This document shows, one piece after another, positions 12,492 through 26,100 of a DNA stretch of 64,000 nucleotides (the first letter of the stretch is position 1; each line of letters starts with the position of its first letter). The stretch comes from Balanoglossus misakiensis (Eukaryota; Hemichordata), in assembly GCA_040954595.2 (NCBI GenBank), contig CM082576.2, positions 11,408,001 through 11,472,000 on the forward strand. The letters run 5' to 3'. Position numbers and translations under genes: made by a program. The notes beneath the pieces were generated by a model. It was not told the DNA's origin and made no database searches. It saw nothing but the letters and a program-made list of their open reading frames with translations.

Positions 12492-13815
12492 ATGGCGGCT
12501 AGTTCATCTCCAAATTGGGACCAATTTATCAATGGTTAGCATGCCAATATCATGTCGAGTCAAGCGAGAGTCACAGTCGCAGTCCCAGGCTCTGGGATCA
12601 TTCATGTGCGTAGTTGATGAAAGGTCAAGAGAGGTCATCGCGGGGTGTGATTTCTGTTTTACGTGTACCCATAGAGTCTATGGATTGGTGTACCGTAATG
12701 GTGCTTTATTCTTCGAAGTGAACGAGAAAATGATTCTTGTAATTCATTGTTCATACAGCTACACCACCACACAGGCCACAGTCCCTCTATCCCTGTAATA
12801 GAGGGATGTGCACAGGCCAATAAGACATTATTTGCAAATGTTACGAGCCCATTGCCACAGTTATACTAATTCTAGCTTTTTTGAATGTATCATCAGTATG
12901 CATTGACTTGTACCATCTTTCTGTCATTGTAAATGATATGTTTCTTGTTTCTCGTGTCAGAAAATTTGATTCAGCATGGTATTGTCAATGGAGCAGCACT
13001 GATTACCAGACACTGCAACAAGTGTGTATATTCCTATGGCAGTTTACAGGATGTAGAAGAAGTAGGTTGCAGTGAAAGAATTCAACAGCATTTCTTGTCC
13101 TGGAAACCCAAATTGGGTTGTGTAGTAAATAAATAATTTTATAATATTTAAAAAAAAATTGGATTTTGCTCAAATTGCTATTGTCAATATGAACCAAATT
13201 AACTTAAAAAATAACACTTACCACATTCATGGGATCATTAACATGTTCATTTTGCAAACTTTTAATGAACAGGAGAGTTGGGCACAGTTTGGGAACCTGT
13301 TTCTATCACTGTCACCTGAACAGGACCAACCATTATTTGCCAGGGGATTCCACTTTCAAGTGGATGAGGAGACGAAAAACTTTAAAATTTTCAAGAAAAC
13401 AAGCTGCAGGTGAGTATTTTAGTGAATGCTGAGTATAGCCTTTAAGAATTGGTATCCAAGAGCAAATAAACATGAATAGGTCAATTAATGGTATATATCC
13501 TTGAAAAATAGTTTGTAAAAGTGAGTATTATGTACTCCCATTTGGTAAATGTACAAGTGTGGAGCTGTTTTTTATTTGAAATTGACACCATATAAATCTG
13601 ATCACTTGAATACGCAAATGGGAGCATAGTGTCCCTGACACTATTTTTCTGTCTTTTTTCCCCCCAGTATTTACGCGACGTCTGAGGGAAACCGGCTCGG
13701 GCTGATAGTCTGCAATCTGCCGTATGGAGTTTTGATTTGTACCTATGGACTGCCACATACTGCCAGTGTGGCCGTCAAACACGTGGAAGGGTTCTGTGAC
13801 TTACTGAGGGCGTGA
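12492..13815 (+). CDS. Divergent profilin-family protein
   Basis: Four exons (12492-12534, 12961-13061, 13273-13409, 13668-13815) join in frame to a 142-residue protein, the usual profilin size. The N-terminus MAASSSPNWDQFIN holds the conserved Trp of the polyproline-binding N-terminal helix. It is followed by the helix-strand pattern of profilins (NGAALITRHCNKCVYSYGSL), SWAQFGNLFLSL, ARGFHFQVDEETKNFKIF, and a C-terminal beta-hairpin and helix (LGLIVCNLPYGVLICTYG, then VKHVEGFCDLLRA). Profilins bind actin monomers and polyproline ligands and supply actin to formins. The second aromatic of the polyproline site (usually Trp in a WAS-type motif) is Tyr here, and the usual terminal Tyr is Leu, so ligand binding may differ. 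The assignment rests on overall pattern and length. It may belong to the vertebrate PFN3/PFN4-like divergent group rather than canonical profilin. Confidence 0.72.
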
Positions 13816-14068
13816 TTGTGGCATGTGTTGAAGAATGGCAGAGATCACATGGCTGATGAACTCTGATGAACTCCGAGAGAACAGGGCGTGTTGTCATGGT
13901 GAAGAAGCATTTTTGAAGCAATGTGTTTTCCAGGAAAATTGATTTTCTCTTTGCCCGATTTAGTTGGACAAAAACAACAACGACAACACCAGAGTAGCTT
14001 TTCAAGTGTATTTATTTAAAATGTACTTTCAGTAACGCTGAGACAAGTTAACATTTAAAAATACATTC

Positions 14069-14074
14069 AATAAA
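14069..14074 (+). terminator. Poly(A) signal of the profilin-like gene
   Basis: AATAAA lies 254 bases beyond the profilin-like stop codon. It is the nearest good hexamer I noticed on this strand, with A+T-rich sequence after it. Confidence 0.5.
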
Positions 14075-17000
14075 TATACATATTCTTCCAGTATACATCT
14101 ACATGGTCTGATCATATAATTGCATTTATGAGAAAAAGTCAAGTCAAGTGCGTGAGTTTCATGTCTTACTGTAGAAAGGCCATTTAGGGGCCATGTTAGT
14201 TATTCTCGGAGCCACAACTGTCACAGTGTTCATACAGAAACATCTTTTCCAGTAAATGAACGAGCTGTGAATTCTGCAACAGAAAGTGCAATCAATGAAT
14301 ACGCCAGCTTTCACAGATGAACACCACAACAGCTTCAGTCGCAGCGTAAATATGGACTTATTCGTGAACTGGGTCACAACTGTCGCTTAGTTGAGGGACT
14401 TCCGACGGCATAAAGGATCTGTAGTACATGTACTTGCAATGCAATGCTGTCTGGAAGACTACAGCTGATGGAAATTGCAGGACAAAGCAATAAACCATGT
14501 GTACTCTAGATCAGAACCTCTTTCTTAATCCTTCATTTTTTACACTATTAAAGTGCACAGAACTACACATTGAAAATAATTTCTTCCCCAAACCCAGAAT
14601 ACACCATATGCATTATTTTTTATGAGAAAAGTTTGCACAGTATGTAGGGCAATTTCAAGCAAATATGACAAAAAACATGGGAGATGGGTTGTACTACTAC
14701 TACGGAAGAGGGGTGTACTTTTTGTACATCACAAGCAGACTGAGTAGCAGGGCACAATGCTGTGCAGTCAAAACTTATATTCATCACAATTCTTGAAATA
14801 AATCCTATACATTTACACTACAGTAATGTAATCTGCCTAATTTATACAGAAAAATTATATTTCCCCAACCTAATCCTCTGATCAAAAAGACTAAACAGTA
14901 TGAAAAAAAATATCTTACAACACAGATGAATTCCACACATGAACACAACATCAGCCATCCTATTAATAATTTTCTCCAAATTCCACCTTCCCGTGAGTTG
15001 TCTTACCACTTACAACAGCAGACTACTATTTGATGAAATAATATTGACAATTTTTTTGCATAAAAGTCGCCATTTAACAAAATCAGAACAAAAAACAGAA
15101 CACTGGTTTAAAACAGCGGCTTCATTAGTCGTCTGCAGTAAAATCTATGTCATCTGTAATCTTCACAGATAGAATGGGTTAATCTGTCCTTATCAGCCAA
15201 TTCTGCTGATCTAGAACACCCAAATAATGTGAAGCACTGTAATCACCGTTTTGAATGTGGTCAAAGATTGTCTAAAATGCACTGACAAATAAAACAAACC
15301 ACAAATGAATTTGATTCAAGTATCTTACATTTATAATTATTTTAATTACATTTACATTTTCTGCATTTCACTTAAGTTTAATTTACTACATTTAAAGTAG
15401 GCATTACATTTGTGAAGGCTTAATTTATTGAGGTTACATACCACTATATGAGTTGAGACTCAAGCATCAGCAGGCATCTTTGCCGGCTTGCATTAAACAA
15501 AATCATGAAACACTTCTACGAGAAAAAGAGATTAAAAGCTTGGAAAATTACGGGCAACAGAATAAATGTCACCACTCTACGGTAATCGATCTATGATACA
15601 TTCTGAGAGCTTCAATATGGGACATTACTGACTGGCTTGAATAGCACATACTACATGTGTAAATACTAGTAGATTTTTTTTATTTCAAGGTTTTTTAAAA
15701 GGCAGAAAAATGCAGTTGAGAAAGGGCTGCTGTGTAGTACAAAAATATAGCAAAATATATACACTACATGTCCATCACGTTTGTATGTAAGTTTCACAAA
15801 ATCATGAGTCTTACCACTCAAAAGGTTCATTCTGGCCAAGGTTTTCATAAACTGCACTGATGCAACAACTTGGTGGCAGAAAATGTACATTGATTTTGTA
15901 CTAAAGGTTTTGCCAGAAGTATAATGAAACTTTTTTTCAGAGAAAAGTTGGAATTCTTCTGTACAAATGAGTGGTAACAGTAACTTGAGTTATTCCATAT
16001 CTGTGTATTTATAATTTAATTTTTGACATTTTTAGCAATTTGAAACACCAGTTATCTGGTCCATGAACGGATTTCATCACTCTCAGAATGGTTGTACCTG
16101 ACATCTTGTTATAAAATGTTCATTTAAAAATTAATTATCCACAAAAAAAAAAAAACATACACCATGTACACAGTGCCTTTACTTCAACTTTCACAAAACT
16201 GCGGTGACATTCTGAACTCAAAAAAAAAAAAAAAACACTTTTTCTTCAATAATGATATTTCTTCAAATCCTGTTTTGGTTAAATAGTGAGGCTATCCGAA
16301 TGGTGTTCTAGAGGTGGATTCTGTGACTCAAGAAGGAGGCAGGGTTTCATTGCACATAAATCCCAGCGCAAGAAAACACCCTTCCCTGTTCCCTTGACTT
16401 ATTCGTTATTGGATGAGTCGAATTTGACAGACTGGAAGACTATTGAATTTCAGTATGGTGTGTGGTATAACAATCTCCTCTTAATTAACCAGGAGTGGGT
16501 ATTATCCTTAAAAATCAGTGTTTCTTGCAAATGGCACCCTAAGAATTCTGATCATGTGGAGTTCCCTTTCACTGTTGTGAGGATGCTTCTTATGGGAGTC
16601 TCGTCGGTGGCTAAGGTTTATTTAAGGTGGAATGACCAGCAAATTGCATTGCCAGTGGCAGTATACGTTACAGTCGCATTTTTTGATCAAAACTGAAATT
16701 AGGCAGGTCACTGCAAATTAAATTCTTCTGAAACCAACATCGGATTGGCATAATTTGTGCATAATTTTTAAAAGACAAGTACCTACCTTGAGAACATATG
16801 CAGTGAGTTTGACATATTTTACAAAACAGAATCGCAACTTTAACCCATTTACCCCCATGGTGATTTTGTAGAAGTGTTTCTCATGTACTTCATCATGACA
16901 GAGTCAGGAATAGTAGAATTTGAGACAATAAGATTATTCAATTGGTCGCAGCTGACTGCTTAAGACAAACGAAAACAATTTTAAAATACATCTTGGGACA

Positions 17001-17138
17001 AAAATACTGGTAGAAATCCCTAAAAACAAAGTAACCTTAACCTTCTAGCACCATCTATAACAAAACAATTCCAATGTATCCATATTTATATCAAAATACT
17101 TGAAAAATTACTTTGAAATTGAATTTGCCTCATTGCTA
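14075..17138. other. Profilin/ITPK1 convergent intergenic region, probably including the ITPK1 3' UTR
   Basis: Non-coding A+T-rich sequence between convergent genes. TTTATT at 16617-16622 (AATAAA on the - strand) would give ITPK1 a 3' UTR of about 0.5 kb. Short A runs occur at 16145-16155 and 16220-16236. A 136-codon open frame at 16286-16696 has no ATG and no recognisable domain, and I regard it as chance. Confidence 0.4.
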
Positions 17139-20100
17139 TCATACCGGACAGTTTGAAAAATTTTCAACTGGCGGTGCAGCTATGTGATTAGTGTCTGCGT
17201 TATTCGACTCAGTCCTGTCTGAATTCAGATGACAGTGGCAAATTGAGTTGTTCGTCGTCAGTGTGCATCCCACGTCGATCTCGTTGAATTCGTTCCCACA
17301 GTTTTGAGTTGGGTCGTCTGGTGGCGACTTCTTGACCGGGCAGGTGTTCCAGGGCGTTTCGTTCGGTCTGAGACTCTCCGTGTGATTGCAACTGGAGCCG
17401 TTCCTCTGAAACGCCAACGGGCAGCTCTTGACGATCTGCGTTGCCTGGACGACCCTCTCCATGATCTCCTGGCACTGCTTCTGGTTGCCGAGTAAATTGT
17501 GGATGTGCGCGAGGAGGATGTCGAAGAACATCGGGACGCCGTCGTATCCTGTCAAACACGAACAGAGCATTGAGTCGTTTCGCAAATAATTGTCACATTT
17601 TTTTGTCAATTCTTTCCTTGGGATGTAGAATACAACTGCAGTGAAACCTGCCTATTAAGGACACCTCTGGGACCGGAAAATCTGTCCTTGTTACAGAGGT
17701 GTCCTGATTAGACAGGTTTCTGTAATGACAGGTTTCACTGTATTTTGTGTGCATGCATCGTGTTAATCAAAAACTCTGAAATTTGACGGTCGACTCGACT
17801 TACCAGGAAACGCGTTGATGTCGATTACAGTATGCCGCCTGGTATCTTTCTCAACGATCACGTCGATGCCAAAGAGATCCATGCCTAGTTCACTCCTGAC
17901 ACTGTGCACCAACGCGCTCAGAGTGTCCGGACAAGGTGGGAGGTCCTCCAGCGTGTCAAGATCACTCTCATCCAGCTGGGAAAACACAGAAATCAACCGC
18001 ATGTGAATCAATTGATCTTCTGAGGGTCGGAGTTTTTCAACAGGTACCGGTGACAAACACACCTCACCGGTTTCCTGCTCTATGATTGGGCGCCTCATTG
18101 TCACACGGGGTGCATCATTTCTGCATTGATCCATGCAACGGGCATGATATCAGTTACTGAAGTATTACCTGCAAACATTCTGTGTGTGCACATCATATAT
18201 ACATATGTGAGGACATAAACAAAATGTAGGTTCAGGGTCCTGGGATTTCTATTCATGATTTCAAACATTCATCCGCCTTCATTTTCAAACTAAACACCAC
18301 TGAAATTAATTATCAATCAACTGTTGATGTTTCAGTGGCACTGAGGATTACTGTACTGTTAAAAAGAGTATTGATTCCCTTGTTAAAATCAGAGATGAGA
18401 AAACCTAAACACCGCCATGTTTTTGTGATTTGTGAACAACCTACCTCATTCAGGAATGATGACGAGTTTGCTTTTGACACAGAGTGGCTATCAAAGAAGA
18501 TGGTATTTTTATCTGAAAATGATAAAAAAGTGATTGGTGACATCGCCAAAACTGTGATAATTGCTTGGTAATTTTATGTACAGTGTTCATTATATAGAAA
18601 AAAGGCCATTCTTGGTTGTAGTCAACTGTTTACTAAAACACTGAAATCTTGGTCAACCGTCGCAAGAATGAAATAAAAAGCCACTATTACAGGTTATTAC
18701 TGCAAGCCTTTTTTTCCCTGTGAACTGTTTAGGCATGTCATCACCACTTACCTCCTGCTGTGAAATTTTTGAGGGAAGGCCTCTCCACAGTGTAATGATG
18801 ATCCCCTATGATGTAGAGTTTATGCAACCTTGCATTGTGGTTTACGAACGTCTGCGCCACACACGGCGGTTTGACGTCTTTCAGGCCGTCCTCGTTGAAT
18901 ATGATGGACATCTGTGAAATGAAACCGAAAAAACATGATCATCATGCGTGCGGGCCATGCGCAAAACATACTACCCTTTCTCCCTGTTTCCCTTTACAGA
19001 GATCCAACTCTACCACAGAAAAATACTGAACATTCGGATCAAACCATACTGGTGAAAGGGTTAAGTTTACAGAAAAGAGAACAAAAAATTTAATTGTGGT
19101 AAAATGACAGAGACAAAACTCACCATGTGCGACAGGAATGATCCATGACCTTGCAACGCTTTACAGACTGAAAATACAACAGGAATTGTTAATAACACAG
19201 TAGAATTCAAACATTTGAATTCTGCTGGGAAATGGGAGCACCTTGAACAGGTGTCTCTCTGAGAAGTACAAGCAGCCATTTCCGATAACATGGCAACAAT
19301 TACCATTGTGGAGACCTACTACATCATGAAAGTCTCCCCAATCATTGAACTCTGACATATACATTACATGCTGCAAGCAGGCATCTTATCAGGTTCATTT
19401 TTTATATTTCGATCACGTTAACAAAAGTGTGACAGTCACTGAATGCAGCATTTGGTGGAACATCTTACCAATTGGGAATTCCACTTCAGCTGAGTTCATT
19501 AACTTCATGATTTCTATTTTATCTGTAGTTTCAATTTTCACAAAATTCGGCGTTCCCACGGCAGGATATGCATCTACGGAAAAGAGACATCAAATGAAAA
19601 AAAAAATTGCCACATTGAGTTTAAGGTAAGGTTATTCACAAAACACTTTTTTTTCTGTCCGAGTACATCATATGGCAATGGTACTGTCTGAAATGTACGG
19701 CATTGACAGTACTGAAGCATATGATGTACAAGGGCATATATTAAGTTAATATGATTAAAAAATATTTTAATACATCGTCCTTGCTCAAAATTATCCCTGA
19801 AAATGGAAAGAGTCGACTATTTTCACTGAATACGTGTTGTGATAACTTGAATGTCAATGGGAAAATTATTACATTAACTTCATTTGCATATAGAATACTT
19901 TTGACCTTTCTATCTTTTGGAATCTTTAAGCTTGATACTCCCTAGCTGATGTGAGAATTTACAGTACCATTAACTTTCTTGCAAGTTGGGCCTTTTTTGT
20001 GTTGAGGAGTTAAATAATGGGCATTTCATCCTGCTTCAGAGAGTTCAACAAGTCAATTTTTTTTAAAAGCTAATGGTTTTATATATTATAAGTGACTCAG

Positions 20101-23100
20101 TTGTTTCATTCACTGTATTATCTCTAATATACACGACTTGTTCAGGCTACGAAAAACAATTACCTTACCCAGATTCCAATTTCTTCGCTATCAGGTAACA
20201 TAGCAGATGACTTCATGCTAAACATTAGTTTTGAGTGCATGCAATCTTCGCTGAAAATTTCCCTTTTAATACAACTTATCCATTTTAGCTAACTCACAAA
20301 ATGACTTTGACATTCTGATGTGACGAAAAGAGGAGAAACTACCTCGATGGCTTGAGATTAGGGAATGACGAGCGGCCTCCATCGCCATCATATGCAATCA
20401 TGGCAAGCAATACTACACCCCTTGCCGTTGTCAGCTGAAAATCATTAACGGATGAAAATTGGCATCGCAGCGAGTAACATTACACTGTGATGAGCTCCTG
20501 AATTGCCAACTAATTCCATTGATATTGGGAGACTCGGATTTACCGCATCACCATGGCGACTTCATCAAAAGCGACGGACAGCAGCGTATCATAAACGCCG
20601 CATTCGAATCAGATTTCAGAGAAAATCCATAGATGGGGGACTCAAGTTTTTAATGCGATTCTCGAAATTGCTTCGGCACGACGGGAGTAATACTGTAAAA
20701 CGTTTTTTTTTCGCGACAGGAAATGTTCGGGATATCAGAAGAGGCAACTGTTACGCGAGGATTAATTTGGTCGTTCTTGTATTTCACTAACTGCATCGTT
20801 ATCTCCGAAAAACATTTTACGCGACTTTTTATTTACATGTTTTATTGGCTCTCGCGTATTTCGCGAAAAATTTATTGCTCGCGAAAATAACCCGTTTTAC
20901 AGTATATATCCTACCTTTGAAGGCCACACTGCAATCTTGTATAAGTTTGTATGAGATGTGTCTCTTGAGCAGTTTGCGCACTGATTGCAACGGATCGATG
21001 ACTATCACATTTGGGTGGTTTCTTATATAATCCTGTTGTGAAGAGAAGCGTGGAGAAATTAATCATCAACTTGGGTGGTTTCTCTCTCTCTCTCTCACGT
21101 ATCAACAACTGGAATGACATTCATGGCATGCACAAGGTGTTGTAAAAACTGCCAATCCCATAGCTGCCACTACTAAATACATTCTGGAAGTCAGATTTTT
21201 TGTTAAACGGTGGTTTACACCTGTGTGTGCCTATGACCTTTCCGACGTCATGTGATTCACCCCAGAGGTCATCGAATTACTGGGACATGAAATTTATATT
21301 CTCAGTTAAGGTTCTGAGATGATTTGACACATATGAAAAAATATCAGGATTTCAGATAAAAACAGATCAAATCAATTCACCTCCAGATTGGAAACCATTC
21401 TCTGTGATCTGTTGTCTCCCTCGTCGGCTTTGGTGACGACGTCTGTCAGTTTATGTAAGATGACATCCAGTGGACCTTGGTCTTCTAATGGCTGGGAGAG
21501 ATCAATCTGTTGGCAGAGAATTTCGTGGGAGCTAGGTTGTTAATGTGGAATATGCAGAATAAAAATAAGCCAGATTAGCCTGACATTGTCAGCAGTTTAT
21601 ACATCTAGATTACTACATCATTTGTGTTGTGTTGTGTTGTGTTGTGTCGAAATGACTCAGGGTCGACAGAATTTTGGTGAGCAAAGATTGCAATATTGAT
21701 GGCTCGCAAGCAAATGACAATGACACGTCTCTGAAGGACTTCATTTTGCCAGTGGGTAGGTCTTAGAGAATGCAGTGTGTTATCCAAAGCCATTAGCCAC
21801 GTGGACTTTGAAATGTATTAACAAAATGTGTGTTATTCATACTTGATGTCACCTTTTGTTGAACAGATCATGGTTTGCAAATGTTTAGGAAATAGCCATT
21901 GCCTCTGCTGAAAAATGGTATCAGTCATCAGACAATGTTACATATTTCCATCACTGTTTGCTTTTTCATTAACCAGCCACTGCTAATCTACGAATGTGAT
22001 TTTCATATGATGGAACTGACTGGGCCACACACTTCCTTCCGATCAATTGTCTGGCTGCCCTATCATCTTATCATATCACGCTGCTCTCAACCCTATACTT
22101 TGTTAGGTTAACATCTAATAATTGTGTAATACATACAATTTAATCGCTATTTGGCCTTATCAGCAGTTCTCATAAAACCTAACCCTTTTGTTTATATCTT
22201 GCTGGTATATGTGTATGCTGATAATATTATTAAAATTTGGTCTAATTTTTCTCAGATCATAGTTTTTTTTTATTAATCGACTCACCTTCTTTTAGATGAT
22301 TTAAATATGTAATCAAAATGAAAATCGGTTTGATGGTGCCTCAATAGTATTTTCAGTTTAATCTCATTTGTTCAGATTTTCAAGATTAATACAACATACA
22401 TTGCAGAAAGTCTTACAGGTATTTTGATTAAAACGTGTCAGATCCATTATGATGTATGCTCTTTTTTTCAGAACTAGTAACACATGATTATAACATTATG
22501 CAATAGCCTTTGTTACATCTGCAGTGTATTTAGTACCTTATATAACCTTCTACCGGTATTTGAGCTATTTGTAGAAGGTTGCCTCATGGAAGACCCACCT
22601 GCATTCTAATGCAAACTTGATATGTATACATGTACTTCCTCTGGCAGGAAACATGAATATAAACCTATGGCTAACGAATAAAGAATAATTTTTCAGGACG
22701 CCATTTATTAAAGAAAAGAATTTTGAAATATAATCAAGAGTCGATGGGTAAATGTAAGTTTTCAGCTGGTTGAGATTTCAGAAACTACCTTTGAATTCCA
22801 TTAGATGTTTTGTTATTGAGGACTGCTCTGTCATCATGGTCATAATAGTTTATGTGTGGGAACAATTTTGTTTTATGTACCTGTACAATCCAGTATCTCC
22901 AATAAACTAATTCTGTCATAGCCTACCCTTATTGCAGTCCAAGTCACAGTCCAAGGCTGACGGTACGAGGACAGAGATAATTGATTAGTTTACAGAGGTC
23001 CTTTATATTTCAGTATGCAGAACAATGTAAGTAATTTGAGAAGTCAAATACCGACAATGTCAAAAATTAGTCAATATATTTCAATACTTCATTCTGTGAA

Positions 23101-26100
23101 GGTTGTTTCCATAACAATGTATTTGGAAGTGATGTTGTTATTTTATTGAAGCGATAAATTTTATCTGTACAGCAGGGCATTATTAACGTTTCTGAAATTG
23201 TTTCACCACTGTCATTGACCTGGGATATCTGGCCATTCTTGAAAACTGTCATAAATAAATCACCCAATTCACATGTGCAGTAATGGACTTCGGCACAATG
23301 CTTGGCTTATCCTGAAACCACTGTTGAGTTCAAAGTTTTATTGACTGTTCCACTTCAGTGCTATATAAATCACACAGTTGTGACACCCACAAAGCACATT
23401 CTACCATGAGCGTGTCAATAGCTGCTAGTTATTTTTTAACTGTGGCACCTTATTTCGTAAAGTAGGGCTGATTTAATATCGGTGTTCTAATGTATACCTT
23501 TCCATCGCCGGATCATTCTCCTCGGTGGTAATTGAGTAACTGAATCAGTTTTCATTTGGAATGACTGGAATGAAATATTTCAATGAAGTATATTCGATGA
23601 CAAGCCAGCAAATTATGCTTATTTAATGAATAGGAGTGGACAGTTGCCTAAGTACACGTGTACATGTATGTATGACTGCGTGCCAGTCACCATAAATAAC
23701 ACAAGGGAAGTGTAAATCAGGCGTGATACCAGTTTATGGCAGATACAGACTTATCTCTGAAACCGATTTACCTATCAGTTTCACCACCTCCATTGATGAA
23801 AAAATTTGCAAAGTTTCATATTCGCTGTAGGTTTCAAAACGTCTTATTGTTATCTGTTTATTATTTTTCATCATTTTTGTGAACCAACAACCATAATGAA
23901 TCAAAGATGTTGTGGTGCATGTTTCAACTCTTATTAATGCATGTATGACCACGCTTCTCCAACAATACGTTTTTGTGAATAGTTTGAAATTCACTCTTCT
24001 ATACACTGAACAATATTTGGATGTTACATTTCAATGATTCACTTGCAGTGTACACATATTTGCTGTAGATTATTCATTTAACAGCTAACATAATGTCAGA
24101 ATTGACTCAAGCTTTTTTTTCACAGTGAGACCAGAACTAGGATTCCATATATCTTTTCTGTCAATCAAGGTCACACGTCGTTTTCAAAATTAACATTTTG
24201 TAACTGTAGTCAGCGAAAATTGATGATACACTCAGTGGAATTTTGATTGATGTATCAACGGAATTTCACCGATATGTGTAATGTATGCTGGTAAAGTCTG
24301 TCTACATCAGTGTTTGTATGTATCATGTCTGGGTTGGTGTCAATGATGCTTGCATTAGATCGGACAGTGTCAAAGTTCCTGAACTTTCACGAATGACAGC
24401 GAAGCACACCAGTTTGAGATGTTAGTTGTGATAAGAAACCTAATGTGGCAACTGGCATATCTGGACGAACGAAAGCAGTTATCAGATGTCATGACTCCAT
24501 CATCCAATCTTGTGGTCCATATAGATTTCTTGAAATTCACACATGTGTATCCTGTACTCGAAATGTGTGTAAATTCTTCTGACTATGACCCTCCTTCAGC
24601 TGCAAGAACTGTCACCCACTGGTCATGTAGTGGACTCCCCCCCCCCCCCCCCCCCCCCCAACAGCAAAGAAGCACTACCTGTGTCAGTGTTCGAAATTCA
24701 TAGGAAATATCAACCAGTCACCAGGACTGGCAACTTCAAAAAGTTGCCAGTCCTGCCAAAAACTTACCAGTCCTGATATTATGCCTTACAATTAAATGTA
24801 ATCAAATACAACTGAGAAGCTATTACCTTATCTGTGAACAATTGAAGATGGGATGGAATCATCTTTCTCTTTACATTACTTTGATTTGATAATTTTCAAG
24901 CTTTTACATCATTGTTTCTTTTATTTGCAATACATGAACTGGGGAAAGTCTAAAAGATGTCATGATACCATGGTACCACTGGTTAACTCCCATGCTAAAT
25001 TCAACCTGTCTGTCGGACTGGTAACATTTTATTTTTACCAGTCCTACAGAAAAACAACCAGTCTCGGACTGTCGGACAGGCTTTATTTCGTACACTGCCT
25101 GTGTACAATGAAACCTGTTTGGACCGAACACTAATGGGGTCAGAAAGTTAAAGCACTTTTCACTGAGGCATTAACATTTCAAACATGCTGTCCTGAACGG
25201 AAGACAGGGTAAAAACAGACATTTTACCGTGGAACTGGTTCACGCAGGTTTCGCTATTCCCCAATTGGGCTGTAGCATCTGTGCGAAATCCACTGCACTG
25301 CTGAAAGGCGTTCAGTAATGCATTTCCCTCATAATTGAATTGACTCTTGGTCGAAGCATTTCTTGTTTGTCTGACTGTGGGACGGGGAATGCCCGATGGC
25401 AAAGCGACAGACTCACCAATGTCCCCCCCCCCCCCACTTCATATGCATGATATGGGAACGATTCAAAGAAATGAAACACCCAAAAACAAGAAATTAAATA
25501 CCCAAGGCTCACTTTCTAATATAGTAGCCAAGGCCATTTGAATTGAATAGCAATTGACAGGTCTGCAGCAGATGGACAGATTTGTCAATTACTGACATCT
25601 GAGAGCTATATTTTTTTTATGCACTGCTGAAGGAACTGGATTTCTAACATGTATCGTATGTAAACCAATTTAAAATGGAAGGCAGAACACATGGTCTCCA
25701 CAGTGGCAAACCTGCGTAGCCTGCCTCATTAGATTGGCAGAGTTGATTCGATTATCATGCGATGGAAAATCAACTGCAGACGAGACACAGCGAGTAAATT
25801 GAACAATCACCTGGGTATATGAAGAACACAGCAGTGTGGCGGTGTTCAGGCCTAGGGGAAACGGGTCCAGAGAAAGATTCCCCATGGTGAAGAGATTGTT
25901 TTCAATGCATACTGGATGGTTTCATCAGGGGGACACCGTTTGCAGTTAGGGTGTTGCAATTGTTATTGTACCTCAGACTAAAGACAAAAATCAAGTTGTG
26001 TTTACGGTAACCTGACCTACCCTAGTTCAAACCCCCTAATCCTAAACTTTTTCATTTCTCCATTTGGGGCAAAATGCCGAAAAGTCAAGTGTCAGTGTGA

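Noticed and set aside
16286-16696. 136-codon open frame on the + strand beside ITPK1
   Set aside because: It begins at GTG, has no ATG, no recognisable domain and no splice context, and lies where the ITPK1 3' UTR is expected.
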